Source: Gammaproteobacteria bacterium
Lineage (GTDB): Bacteria; Pseudomonadota; Gammaproteobacteria; DRLM01
Direction of reading: 5' to 3'
DNA length: 8,139 nucleotides
Assembly: GCA_015490395.1 (NCBI GenBank)
Contig: WFXX01000109.1
Span: 1-8,139 of the forward strand
The position numbers were made by a program, and so were the translations under genes. Of this stretch, positions 1 through 7,022 are shown piece by piece; positions within the stretch are counted from its first letter, which is position 1, and every line of letters begins with the position of its first letter. The notes under the pieces were generated by a model. That model was not told where the DNA came from, made no database searches, and was given only the letters and a program-made list of their open reading frames with translations.

Positions 1-1
1 G

Positions 2-103
2 GGGCCGGGGGCGCACCTGTCCCTCCTGGGGGCCTTCCTGGCCCCGGCGCTGGTCTTCGCACCGTGGGTCACGGGTTGGGCCCTGCGCATCGCCTACGAG
101 TGA
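2..103 (+). CDS. ccmB: CcmB haem exporter permease, C-terminal end (partial)
   Basis: The open frame entering from the left edge ends at TGA 101-103 and gives 33 residues: a hydrophobic stretch followed by APWVTGWALRIAYE. CcmB proteins end in this way, with a last membrane helix and then an 'APWAT-x-ALRI' type tail. CcmB is the inner-membrane subunit of the CcmAB(CD) ABC transporter, which uses ATP to release holo-CcmE from CcmC during System I cytochrome c maturation. The start and most of the protein lie outside the window. ccmC follows after 31 bases in the expected order, which supports the call. The fragment alone would be weak evidence; the position makes it strong. Confidence 0.88.
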   Translation, partial: GPGAHLSLLGAFLAPALVFAPWVTGWALRIAYE

Positions 104-134
104 AGGGGCGGGCGAGGCCACGAGGACAAAGCCT

Positions 135-890
135 ATGAGCCGGCGGCTGATCAACTGGTTCCGCTTCGCCTCGCCGGCGAGCTTCTATCCGCTGGCGGGT
201 CGGCTGGCGCCGTGGTTCGCCGCCGCCGCCGCGATCTTCATCGCCGCCGGGCTGTTCCTGGCCTTCTTCGTGGCCCCCACGGACTACAAGCAGGGCGAGG
301 GCTACCGCATCATGTTCGTCCACGTCCCAGCGGCGTGGATGTCCATGTTCATCTATCTGGTCATGGCGGGCTATGCGGCCCTGGGGCTGGTGCTCAACAC
401 CCGCCTCTCGTCCATGATGGCTTCCGCCCTGGCGCCCACGGGGGCCCTGTTCACTTTCCTGGCCCTGTGGACCGGCGCCCTCTGGGGCAAGCCCATGTGG
501 GGCACCTGGTGGGTGTGGGACGCGCGGCTGACCTCGGAGCTGATCCTGCTGTTCCTCTACCTGGGCTTCATGTCCCTGAAGGCCGCTATCGACGATCCCC
601 GCCGGGCGGCCCGGGCCAGCGGCCTGCTGGCCCTGGTAGGGGTGGTGAACATACCGATCATCTACAAGTCTGTGGAGTGGTGGAACACCCTCCACCAGGG
701 GGCCTCCATCCGCTTTAGCAGTGGCACCACCATGGAGGAGACCATGCTCCTGACCCTGGTGGTGATGACTCTGGGCTTCTGGATGTACACCATCGCCGTA
801 GCCCTGACCCGGGTGCGCTGCGAGATCCTGGAGGCCGAAGGGCGGGCCAGTTGGGTGGCCGAGGCGCTGGCCCGGGAGCGGGGGCGATGA
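135..890 (+). CDS. ccmC: CcmC, haem-handling protein of cytochrome c maturation
   Basis: CcmC is a six-helix inner-membrane protein that binds haem at the periplasmic face and attaches it to CcmE. The 251-residue product has the normal length for the family. It carries the tryptophan-rich haem-handling (WWD) signature at about residues 118-129 (WGKPMWGTWWVWD), followed by ARLTSELILLFLY. The two conserved axial histidines match those known in E. coli CcmC: H63 in FVHVPAAW and H187 in TLHQGASI. Hydrophobic segments lie near 26-48, 65-87, 97-117, 133-150, 162-178 and 203-225. The ATG at 135 has GAGG at 122-125. The 31-base gap after ccmB shows no promoter or terminator, so co-transcription is likely. 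Its TGA overlaps the ccmD start. Confidence 0.97.
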   Translation: MSRRLINWFRFASPASFYPLAGRLAPWFAAAAAIFIAAGLFLAFFVAPTDYKQGEGYRIMFVHVPAAWMSMFIYLVMAGYAALGLVLNTRLSSMMASALAPTGALFTFLALWTGALWGKPMWGTWWVWDARLTSELILLFLYLGFMSLKAAIDDPRRAARASGLLALVGVVNIPIIYKSVEWWNTLHQGASIRFSSGTTMEETMLLTLVVMTLGFWMYTIAVALTRVRCEILEAEGRASWVAEALARERGR

Positions 891-1123
891 AGCTGGTCTC
901 CTGGGGCAGCGTGGCGGCCTTCCTCGCCATGGGCGGCTACGCCCTCTACGTGTGGGGGTCCTACGGCATGGTGGCAGCGACCCTGGCCCTGGAGGTGGCC
1001 TTGCTCTTGCGGCGGCGGCGAACTCTTCTGCGGCGTCTGGGTCGTATGCATCGGATGCGGGGCGGCGCCGGACATGGGGCCGGCGGCGTAGAAGGTGGAT
1101 TCATCGGGCAGGGGGAGCGGTGA
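887..1123 (+). CDS. ccmD: CcmD, small haem exporter subunit
   Basis: CcmD is a one-helix inner-membrane protein that helps CcmC and CcmAB form and release holo-CcmE. The 78-residue product has the family hallmark FLAMGGYALYVWGSYG at residues 12-27, one membrane helix to about residue 41, then a strongly basic cytoplasmic stretch (LRRRRTLLRRLGRMHRMR). The last 20 or so residues are glycine-rich and less typical; the protein is somewhat longer than most CcmD. The ATG at 887 overlaps the ccmC stop (ATGA) and has GGGAG at 874-878. An in-frame start further upstream (851) exists, but it would add a low-complexity leader inside ccmC and is unlikely. Confidence 0.94.
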   Translation: MKLVSWGSVAAFLAMGGYALYVWGSYGMVAATLALEVALLLRRRRTLLRRLGRMHRMRGGAGHGAGGVEGGFIGQGER

Positions 1124-1614
1124 AGCCTCGGCACAAGCGTCTGGTCTTCGTCCTGGCCGCCTTGGCGGCCTTCGGTGTGGGCACTGCCCTGGTGCTCAAC
1201 GCCCTTCGGAGCAACCTGTTGTTCTTCCTCAGTCCCTCCCAGGTGCTGGCTGGCCAGGCGCCGGCGGACCGGGCCTTCCGACTGGGCGGTCTGGTGCAGG
1301 AGGGGAGTGTGGAGCGCCTGGCCGACGGGGTCACATTGCGCTTCGTGGTCACTGACGAAGTGCGCTCGGTGCCCGTGATCTACAAGGGTCTGCTGCCGGA
1401 CCTCTTCGCCGAGGGCCAGGGGGTGGTGGCCCTGGGCCGCCTGGGGCCTGACGGGGTCTTTCGGGCCGAGCAGGTGCTGGCCAAGCACGACGAGACCTAC
1501 ATGCCTCCGGAGGTGGCGGAGGCCATCGAGCGGGCCAAGCGGGAGGCGGGCCTTCAAGAGGGAGGCGGACCCGGCCTAGGCGGGGAGACCCTGGTCCAGG
1601 AGGTGGCCCGATGA
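1120..1614 (+). CDS. ccmE: CcmE, periplasmic haem chaperone
   Basis: CcmE receives haem from CcmC on a histidine and passes it to CcmF. The 164-residue protein opens with VKPRHKRLVF, a basic segment that precedes one N-terminal membrane anchor (about 8-28). It continues through LRSNLLFFLSPSQVLAG and a beta-barrel (OB-fold) domain, and carries the haem-binding motif AKHDETYMPPE. Here H123 should be the covalent ligand and Y127 the axial one, by comparison with E. coli H130 and Y134. I chose the GTG at 1120, which overlaps the ccmD stop (GTGA) and is preceded by AGGGGG at 1110-1115, because homologues begin at this basic stretch. The frame is open back to 952, but that part lies within ccmD and is not protein-like. 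Confidence 0.96.
   Translation: MKPRHKRLVFVLAALAAFGVGTALVLNALRSNLLFFLSPSQVLAGQAPADRAFRLGGLVQEGSVERLADGVTLRFVVTDEVRSVPVIYKGLLPDLFAEGQGVVALGRLGPDGVFRAEQVLAKHDETYMPPEVAEAIERAKREAGLQEGGGPGLGGETLVQEVAR
1598..1604 (+). promoter_or_regulatory. Strong ribosome binding site of ccmF
   Basis: The sequence AGGAGGT lies 6 bases before the ccmF ATG at 1611, inside the end of ccmE. It is close to a perfect anti-Shine-Dalgarno match and one of the strongest in this cluster, so ccmF probably initiates on its own as well as by coupling to ccmE. Confidence 0.75.
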
Positions 1615-3674
1615 TTCCCGAGTTGGGGCACTTTGCCCTGATCCTTGCCTTATGCTTGGCGCTGCTGCAGGGGACCCTGCCCATTGCGGGGGCCGCCCGG
1701 GGCGAGGCCCGCTGGATGGCCCTGGCCCGCCCTGCGGCGCGTGCCCAATGCCTGTTCGTGGCCCTGGCCTACGCGGCGCTCACCTACGCCTTCGTGGTCA
1801 ACGACTTCTCCGTCCTCTACGTGGTCCAGCATTCCAACTCGGACCTGCCCTTGCCCTATCGCATCGCCGGGGTCTGGGGGGGGCACGAGGGCTCCCTTCT
1901 GCTGTGGATGCTGATGCTGAATCTGTGGACCGTGGCGGTCACGGTGTTCAGCCGCCATCTGCCCGAGGAGATGGTGGCCCGGGTGGTGGGGGTCATGGGG
2001 CTGGTGTCCAGCGGCTTCCTGGCCTTTGTCCTGTTCACCTCCAATCCCTTCACCCGACTCATTCCGGCTGCCGAGGACGGCCAGGACCTCAACCCGCTGC
2101 TCCAGGATCCAGGCCTGATCCTGCATCCGCCTATGCTCTACATGGGCTACGTGGGCTTCAGCATCGCCTTCGCCTTCGCCATCGCGGCCTTGCTGAGCGG
2201 GCGACTGGACGCCACCTGGGCTCGCTGGTCCCGGCCCTGGACAGCGGTGGCGTGGGTCTTCCTGACCCTGGGAATCGCCCTGGGGAGCTGGTGGGCCTAC
2301 TATGAGCTGGGCTGGGGGGGCTGGTGGTTCTGGGACCCGGTGGAGAACGCCTCCTTCATGCCTTGGCTGGTGGGCACCGCGCTGCTCCACTCACTGGCGG
2401 TGACGGAGAAGCGGGGTACCTTCAAGAGCTGGACGGTGCTCCTGGCCATCTGCACCTTCTCCCTGAGCCTATTGGGGACCTTCCTGGTGCGCTCGGGGGT
2501 GCTGACCTCGGTGCACGCCTTCGCCTCCGATCCCACACGGGGCCTTTTCATCCTCGGCTTTCTGGCGGTGGTGGTGGGCGGCTCCCTGGCCCTCTATGCC
2601 TGGCGCGCGCCCAAGGTGGGCCTGGGGGGTGGCTTCGACCTGGTCTCCCGGGAGTCCCTGCTCTTGGCCAACAACGTGCTGCTCACCGTGGCCGCGGCCA
2701 CGGTGCTGCTGGGCACCGTGGCTCCTCTCATCGTGGACGGGCTGGTGGCGGCCGGTCTGCTCGGCCAGGCCAACAAGATCTCCGTGGGTCCTCCCTATTA
2801 CAATCTGGTCTTCATCCCGCTGATGGCCGCGGTGACCTTCCTCATGGGGGTCGGTCCCTACGCCCGCTGGAAGCGGGCCTCGGTACCCGAGCTGGGCCGC
2901 CGGCTGCGCTGGGCAGCGGGGGTGGCCGTGGCGGTGGCGGCGCTCTCTCCGGCGGCCATGGGCCGCTGGTCCTGGGGCGCGGCCTTCGGCATGCTGCTGG
3001 CCGCCTGGGCCGTGGCCACCGCCGTGCAGGGGGTGGTGGAGCGGGTGCGGCGCAGCCGCGCCCAAGGCGACTGGCTCTCGCGCCTCTGGGCCCAGCCCAA
3101 GTCCTTCCTAGGCATGCACCTGGCCCACCTCGGGCTGGGGGTAACCATCGTGGGCATCACGTTGGTCTCGGTCTACGAGGTGGAGCGGCATGTGCGCATG
3201 GACGTGGGGGCCACGGTGGAGATTGCCGGCTACACCTTCCGCTTCGACGGGGTGGTGCCGGCCCTCGGGCCCAACTACGAGGCCACGCGAGGGAAGGTGA
3301 CCGTCTTCCGGGATGGGGAGCCCGTGGCCGAGCTCTATCCGGAGAAACGGGTGTACAAGGTGCAGCGCCAGCCCATGACCGAGGCGGCCATCGACGGCGG
3401 GGTGTTGCGGCACCTCTACGCGGCCCTGGGCGAGCCGGTGGGCCAAGGGGGTGCTTGGACGTTGCGCCTCTATGTCAAGCCTTTTGTGAGCTGGATCTGG
3501 TTTGGGGCAGCCCTGATGGCTTTGGGAGGCATCATGGCCGCCTCCGATCGTCGCTATCGGGTTCTGGCGCGCCGGGAGGCTGCCGGGAAGGTGCCTGAAG
3601 GGGCTTCCGGGGCCACGACGGGGGCCGGTGGGGCGGAGCCGACGGCCCCAGCGCCGGAGGGCCGAGGGGCATGA
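1611..3674 (+). CDS. ccmF: CcmF, cytochrome c haem lyase subunit
   Basis: CcmF is the large inner-membrane core of the System I cytochrome c synthetase; it takes haem from holo-CcmE and joins it to the apocytochrome CXXCH cysteines. The 687-residue product has many membrane helices and the WWD motif WGGWWFWDPVENASF at residues 235-249. Four conserved histidines are visible: H172 (LHPPMLYMG) and H302 (SVHAF) as periplasmic ligands near the WWD site, and H260 (LLHSL) with H503 or H506 (GMHLAHLG) as likely ligands of the embedded haem b. A periplasmic domain (about 525-620) precedes the last helix. The final 33 residues are a low-complexity Gly/Ala/Pro tail, probably cytoplasmic and dispensable. 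The start overlaps the ccmE stop; the end overlaps ccmG. Confidence 0.98.
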   Translation: MIPELGHFALILALCLALLQGTLPIAGAARGEARWMALARPAARAQCLFVALAYAALTYAFVVNDFSVLYVVQHSNSDLPLPYRIAGVWGGHEGSLLLWMLMLNLWTVAVTVFSRHLPEEMVARVVGVMGLVSSGFLAFVLFTSNPFTRLIPAAEDGQDLNPLLQDPGLILHPPMLYMGYVGFSIAFAFAIAALLSGRLDATWARWSRPWTAVAWVFLTLGIALGSWWAYYELGWGGWWFWDPVENASFMPWLVGTALLHSLAVTEKRGTFKSWTVLLAICTFSLSLLGTFLVRSGVLTSVHAFASDPTRGLFILGFLAVVVGGSLALYAWRAPKVGLGGGFDLVSRESLLLANNVLLTVAAATVLLGTVAPLIVDGLVAAGLLGQANKISVGPPYYNLVFIPLMAAVTFLMGVGPYARWKRASVPELGRRLRWAAGVAVAVAALSPAAMGRWSWGAAFGMLLAAWAVATAVQGVVERVRRSRAQGDWLSRLWAQPKSFLGMHLAHLGLGVTIVGITLVSVYEVERHVRMDVGATVEIAGYTFRFDGVVPALGPNYEATRGKVTVFRDGEPVAELYPEKRVYKVQRQPMTEAAIDGGVLRHLYAALGEPVGQGGAWTLRLYVKPFVSWIWFGAALMALGGIMAASDRRYRVLARREAAGKVPEGASGATTGAGGAEPTAPAPEGRGA

Positions 3675-4198
3675 GACTCAAATATCTGCTTCCCCTGGCG
3701 GTTTTCCTCGGGTTGGTGGTCCTCCTGGCCGTGGGGCTGAACCTTAACCCCACGGTGGTGCCCTCGCCCTTGGTGGGGAAGCCCGCTCCAGCCTTCGAGC
3801 TGCCACGCCTGGCCGATCCTGACTCCCGCCTGAGCAGCGGCTCCCTAAAGGGTCAGGTGTGGCTGCTCAACGTGTGGGCCTCCTGGTGCATCTCCTGCCG
3901 CCAGGAACACCCGGTGCTCATGGACTTGGCGGCACGTCGGCTGGTCCCGATCTACGGCCTCAACTACAAGGACCGGCGCGAGGACGCCCTACGCTGGTTG
4001 GCCGAGCATGGCAATCCCTACGTGGCCAGCGGCCATGACCTGGACGGTCGCGTAGGCATGGACTACGGCGTCTACGGGGTGCCCGAGACCTACGTCATCG
4101 ACCGCGAGGGCATCATCCGCTACAAGCACATTGGCCCCCTGACCCCCCAGGACGTGCAGGAGAAGATCCTGCCGCTGGTGCGGAGCCTGCAGGGATGA
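3671..4198 (+). CDS. ccmG: CcmG (DsbE), thiol-disulfide oxidoreductase
   Basis: CcmG is a membrane-anchored periplasmic thioredoxin-fold protein that helps reduce disulfides in CcmH or the apocytochrome before haem attachment, drawing electrons from DsbD or CcdA (not in this window). The 175-residue product has an N-terminal anchor (about 5-24), the PSPLVGKPAPAFELP entry typical of the family, the active site WASWCISC with C73 and C76, and the cis-proline loop GVYGVPETYVID with P138. The sequence GVxGxPETY is characteristic of CcmG/DsbE and separates it from general TlpA proteins. The ATG at 3671 overlaps the ccmF stop; GGAGG at 3656-3660 is a plausible ribosome site. Confidence 0.97.
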   Translation: MRLKYLLPLAVFLGLVVLLAVGLNLNPTVVPSPLVGKPAPAFELPRLADPDSRLSSGSLKGQVWLLNVWASWCISCRQEHPVLMDLAARRLVPIYGLNYKDRREDALRWLAEHGNPYVASGHDLDGRVGMDYGVYGVPETYVIDREGIIRYKHIGPLTPQDVQEKILPLVRSLQG

Positions 4199-4728
4199 GC
4201 CGCTTGGTCGCCCCTCTTCCCCTCCTGCTCCTGGCCGCCGCGCTGGCCTTGGCCTCAGGGGGACGCGCCGCGGAGCCCTCGGAGCCGGGGGCCGCGGCAG
4301 GGCCGCGGGCCGAGTCAGTGGTGCCGCCGGAGCTGGAGGCGCGGGTGCTGCGCCTGACCAAGGAGCTGCGCTGCCTTGTCTGCCAGGGCGAGTCCGTGGC
4401 CGACTCGAGTTCGGATTTCGCCGCCGATGTGCGCCGCAAGGTGGTGGAGCTCATGGAGCAGGGCCTGACCGACCGGGAAATCAAGGACTATCTGGTCCAA
4501 CGTTACGGCGAGTTCATCCTGTTCAGGCCCCCCTTCAAGGCGACCACCCTGTTCCTGTGGGTGGGCCCCATCCTGCTGCTGCTCGCCGGTGGCACGGCCT
4601 TGCTTGTGAGCATCCGACGCCGAAGAACCCGCTTGCAGGCTGAGGCTGCACCTCTTTCCCCGGAAGAGGAGGCCCGGGTGCGGGCTCTCCTGGAGACGGC
4701 GGGGGAGAAAAGGGGGCAGCGGTCGTGA
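4195..4728 (+). CDS. ccmH: CcmH, apocytochrome thioreductase/haem lyase subunit
   Basis: CcmH reduces the apocytochrome cysteines and joins CcmF and CcmI in the haem lyase complex. The 177-residue product has a signal peptide (hydrophobic core about 8-21, likely cleavage near RAA at 24-26) and then a short Gly/Ala/Pro stretch. The conserved helical domain contains the redox motif LRCLVCQG with C60 and C63, followed by DFAADVRRKVVELMEQGLTD and YGEFILFRPP. A membrane helix at about 117-139 and a basic cytoplasmic tail follow. This matches the short CcmH of Pseudomonas-like systems; in E. coli the CcmI part is fused to CcmH, whereas here it is the next gene. The start overlaps the ccmG stop and the end overlaps ccmI. 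Confidence 0.96.
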   Translation: MSRLVAPLPLLLLAAALALASGGRAAEPSEPGAAAGPRAESVVPPELEARVLRLTKELRCLVCQGESVADSSSDFAADVRRKVVELMEQGLTDREIKDYLVQRYGEFILFRPPFKATTLFLWVGPILLLLAGGTALLVSIRRRRTRLQAEAAPLSPEEEARVRALLETAGEKRGQRS

Positions 4729-6002
4729 GCGTTGCCTTTTGGGTTACGGCGGTGCTCCTGGCCGCAGCGGCGGTGCTGCTCGTGCTGCCGCCCCTTTGGC
4801 GGCGTGGATCGGCGGGCGGCGGGGCCACGGACCGGGCTCGGGTGAACGTGGCCGTGTACCGGGATCAGCTCGCTGAGCTGGAGCGGGACCTGGAGCACGG
4901 GACCCTCTCCCGGGAGCAATACGAGTTGGCCCGTCATGAGCTGGAGCGGCGCCTCTTGGAGGAGGCCGGGGAGGAGGCCGGGGAGGCGTCTGAAGGGGCA
5001 GAGCGCCCTTCCGGAAGGAGTGCCCAGAGTGCGAGTGCGAAGCCCCCCCCGCGGGCTCTGGCCTGGGCCGTGGGGTTGGCGCTGCCGGCTGCGGCGGTAG
5101 GCCTGTACCTCTTCCTGGGCGAGCCGCGGGCCTTGGACCCGGCGCGCCTGACCGCGGCGGCAGGTGACGCTGAGCGGGGCGGCTTCACCATGGCTCAGAT
5201 CGAGGCCATGGTGGAGGGGCTGGCTCAGCGGCTCCAAGAGCAGCCGGACGACCTAGAGGGCTGGCGCATGCTGGGCCGCTCTTATGCAGCCCTGGGGCGG
5301 CTCGATCGGGCCGCCCGGGTATACGAGCAAGCGGTGGCGCGCTTCCCGGCGGACCCGGATCTCCTAGCCGATTATGCCGATGTACTGGCGATGCTCCAGG
5401 GCGGCAGCCTGGAGGGGCGGCCTGTGGAGCTGCTACGCCGGGCCCTGGCCCTGGCCCCGGCTCACCAGAAGGCTCTGTGGCTGATGGGGACCGCGGCCTA
5501 TGAGCGCCAGGACTATGCCGAAGCCTTGGGCTATTGGCGGCGGCTGCAGCAGCTCCTGCCCCCGGGGTCCCGGGAGGCTCAGGCTATGGCCGCCAACATC
5601 GCCGAGGTGCAGCGGCTGATGGGGGGCGTCGCTGGCGAGGGTCAGGCGCGAGCCGAGGCCAAGGCGCAGGTCAACGGTGTAGTGGAGCTGGATCCCGCCT
5701 TGCGCGGCCAAGTCTCACCCGATGACACCGTTTTCGTCTTCGCCAAGGCCCCGGAGGGCCCGCCCATGCCCTTGGCGGTGCTCCGGGCCCGGGTAAGGGA
5801 TCTGCCGCTGCGGTTTACCCTGGACGATTCCATGGCCCCCACCCCCATGGCCCGTCTCTCGGATCACCGGGAGGTGGTGGTGGCGGCACGTATCTCCCGC
5901 AGTGGGGAGGCCCTGCCCTCTAGTGGAGACCTGGAAGGCAGCACCGTGGCCCAAGTGGGCGGGGAGGCGGTGCGTGTGCTCATCGACCGCCGCAGGCCTT
6001 AG
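4725..6002 (+). CDS. ccmI: CcmI, apocytochrome c chaperone with TPR domain
   Basis: CcmI binds the C-terminal part of apocytochrome c and delivers it to CcmF/CcmH. The 425-residue product starts with a membrane helix (about 4-24). A cytoplasmic coiled segment typical of the family follows (NVAVYRDQLAELERDLEHGTLS and YELARHELERRLLEE, about 41-80), then an acidic linker built on a 12-base tandem repeat, and a second helix (about 110-131). A periplasmic TPR region spans about 160-300 (e.g. GWRMLGRSYAALGRLDRAARVYEQAV). The C-terminal beta-rich domain (about 316-425) has VFVFAKAPEGPPMPLAVLR and the LDDSMAP signature. The start is the GTG at 4725, overlapping the ccmH stop, with AGGGGG at 4711-4716. 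It ends with TAG at 6000-6002. Confidence 0.96.
   Translation: MSVAFWVTAVLLAAAAVLLVLPPLWRRGSAGGGATDRARVNVAVYRDQLAELERDLEHGTLSREQYELARHELERRLLEEAGEEAGEASEGAERPSGRSAQSASAKPPPRALAWAVGLALPAAAVGLYLFLGEPRALDPARLTAAAGDAERGGFTMAQIEAMVEGLAQRLQEQPDDLEGWRMLGRSYAALGRLDRAARVYEQAVARFPADPDLLADYADVLAMLQGGSLEGRPVELLRRALALAPAHQKALWLMGTAAYERQDYAEALGYWRRLQQLLPPGSREAQAMAANIAEVQRLMGGVAGEGQARAEAKAQVNGVVELDPALRGQVSPDDTVFVFAKAPEGPPMPLAVLRARVRDLPLRFTLDDSMAPTPMARLSDHREVVVAARISRSGEALPSSGDLEGSTVAQVGGEAVRVLIDRRRP
4959..4987 (+). repeat. 12-base tandem repeat in ccmI
   Basis: Two full copies of GAGGAGGCCGGG (4959-4970 and 4971-4982) and a partial third encode EEAG-EEAG-EA in the cytoplasmic loop of CcmI. The repeat unit is a multiple of three bases, so copy-number changes would keep the reading frame. 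It lies just after the conserved coiled segment. Confidence 0.85.
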
Positions 6003-6681
6003 ATCATCCCTTCCCGGCCAGCTCTTGGGTCTCCCGCGGCCGGGCCTTTGGGCCGCGGGGGCGGCGCTTCTGTTGGCTGCCTGCGGCAGCGAGGCTCCAG
6101 GGCCGGTGCTGGGTGCAGGCGCCCCCTTTCCTGCCGCGCCGGTACGTACCCTGGATGGGCGGGAGACCGCCTTGCCGCTGGCCGGCCGGCATAGCCTGGT
6201 GAACATCTGGGGCACCTGGTGCGCGCCTTGCCGGCGGGAGCTGCCCGCCCTCGAGCGTCTGGCTCGGTCCTTGCCCGAGGGCTGGCAGGTGCTGGGCCTC
6301 GCCGTGGACCAGGAGGCCGAGGCGGTGGAGGAATACCTGCTGGACCGGGGGGTCGGCTATCCCAACTTCCTAGACCCGGGCCGGGCCATCGCCGAGGGCG
6401 CGCTGGCACTGCCTGCCTATCCGGCCACCTTCCTGGTGGGCCCGGACGGGCGGGTCCTCTGGTGGACCCTGGGGGCCCGACAGTGGGATGCCCCGGGAGT
6501 GGTTCCGGCCCTGGAGGCGGTGGCTCGTGACGAGCCTGGGGCCCTGGAGGCCCTGGAGCGGGCCTTGCCGCCTGACCGGCGCCGCGCGGGCGGCTCTTCT
6601 CAGCCCGCGCCGGCTCTTGCTAACATCGCCCCTCCTTCAGGCCATGTCCTATTCCACCCCCGCAGACGAGGTGGCGCATGA
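5974..6681 (+). CDS. TlpA-like thioredoxin lipoprotein
   Basis: This is a thioredoxin-fold thiol-disulfide oxidoreductase, probably attached by lipid to the periplasmic side of a membrane. Numbered from GTG 5974 (235 residues), it has a hydrophobic segment ending in the lipobox LAAC at 34-37 with glycine next, which favours outer-membrane sorting. The AhpC/TlpA-type domain follows, with active site WGTWCAPCRREL (C83, C86) and a cis-proline loop LPAYPATFLVGPDG (P150). The last 35 residues are a Pro/Arg/Gly-rich tail. The GTG has GGGGAGG at 5961-5967 and overlaps ccmI by 29 bases. A TTG at 6025 would give a more typical 19-residue lipoprotein signal but has no ribosome site. Compared with CcmG it lacks the GVxGxPET loop, so it is probably a separate TlpA/ResA-like reductase. 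Its exact substrate is unknown. Confidence 0.88.
   Translation: MCSSTAAGLRSSLPGQLLGLPRPGLWAAGAALLLAACGSEAPGPVLGAGAPFPAAPVRTLDGRETALPLAGRHSLVNIWGTWCAPCRRELPALERLARSLPEGWQVLGLAVDQEAEAVEEYLLDRGVGYPNFLDPGRAIAEGALALPAYPATFLVGPDGRVLWWTLGARQWDAPGVVPALEAVARDEPGALEALERALPPDRRRAGGSSQPAPALANIAPPSGHVLFHPRRRGGA
6584..6610. other. GC-rich hairpin at the end of the TlpA gene
   Basis: GCGCGGGC (6584-6591) pairs perfectly with GCCCGCGC (6603-6610) around an 11-base loop. No T-run follows, so it is not a standard intrinsic terminator. CGGCTCTT also occurs directly repeated at 6591-6598 and 6611-6618. In sequence this rich in G and C the hairpin may be chance; it could also slow transcription or protect the mRNA upstream of the cytochrome gene. 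Confidence 0.3.
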
Positions 6682-7022
6682 GCCCCGGGTCATTTGATGG
6701 TCGGACCTTCTCGCTCGCCCTAGCCGCCGGCGGCGTGCTCCTGCTGTTGGCGGCGCTGGTGGCTCCCTTCGCGGCCCGGGCGGCCGATCCCCAGGAAGGG
6801 GGTCGGCTCTACCGCATCCATTGCGCGGGCTGCCACGGGCCGGACGGGCGTCCTGCCATGCCCGGGGCGCCCGATTTCTCCCGGGGCGAGCGCTTGTTGC
6901 GCTCGGATGTGGACTTGGCCCGATCCATCCAGCTGGGCGTGGGGGTGATGCCCGCCTACGCCGGGCGGCTCTCGGAAGAGCAGATCCTGGACTTGGTGGC
7001 TTACCTGCGCACCCTCTGGTGA
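6678..7022 (+). CDS. Small exported monohaem cytochrome c (class I)
   Basis: This is a periplasmic electron-carrier type cytochrome c. The 114-residue precursor has a signal peptide with a hydrophobic core at about 12-30 and likely cleavage after ARA (residue 35), leaving a mature domain of about 79 residues. The haem-binding motif CAGCH is at residues 49-53 (C49, C52, H53), followed by GPDG. The probable sixth ligand is M91 in GVGVMPAYAGRL, and the C-terminal helix LSEEQILDLVAYLRTLW closes the fold. This is the usual layout of short class I cytochromes of the c5/c6/cbb3-subunit type (Cytochrome_CBB3 family). Its redox partner cannot be told. The ATG overlaps the stop of the TlpA gene (ATGA), with GAGG at 6668-6671. 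It would be a client of the ccm genes in the same operon. Confidence 0.93.
   Translation: MSPGSFDGRTFSLALAAGGVLLLLAALVAPFAARAADPQEGGRLYRIHCAGCHGPDGRPAMPGAPDFSRGERLLRSDVDLARSIQLGVGVMPAYAGRLSEEQILDLVAYLRTLW

Noticed and set aside
104..134. Possible promoter or terminator between ccmB and ccmC
   Set aside because: The gap is only 31 bases and shows a ribosome site but no -35/-10 pair or hairpin with T-run.
1650..2390. Minus-strand open frame of 246 codons opposite ccmF
   Set aside because: It is a low-complexity His/Gln/Gly-rich shadow of ccmF with no recognisable domain; long antisense frames are common at this GC content.
2324..3598. Plus-strand frame of 424 codons in another frame within ccmF
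   Set aside because: The product is Gly/Arg/Ala low complexity, and the real ccmF frame covers the same bases with conserved motifs.
4195..6002. Split of an E. coli-type fused CcmH by frameshift
   Set aside because: Separate ccmH and ccmI are the normal state in many proteobacteria; both proteins have complete domains and the junction is a clean GTGA overlap.
6584..6620. Intrinsic terminator after the TlpA gene
   Set aside because: The stem is perfect over 8 bp but no T-tract follows, and the downstream cytochrome start overlaps the TlpA stop, which favours read-through.
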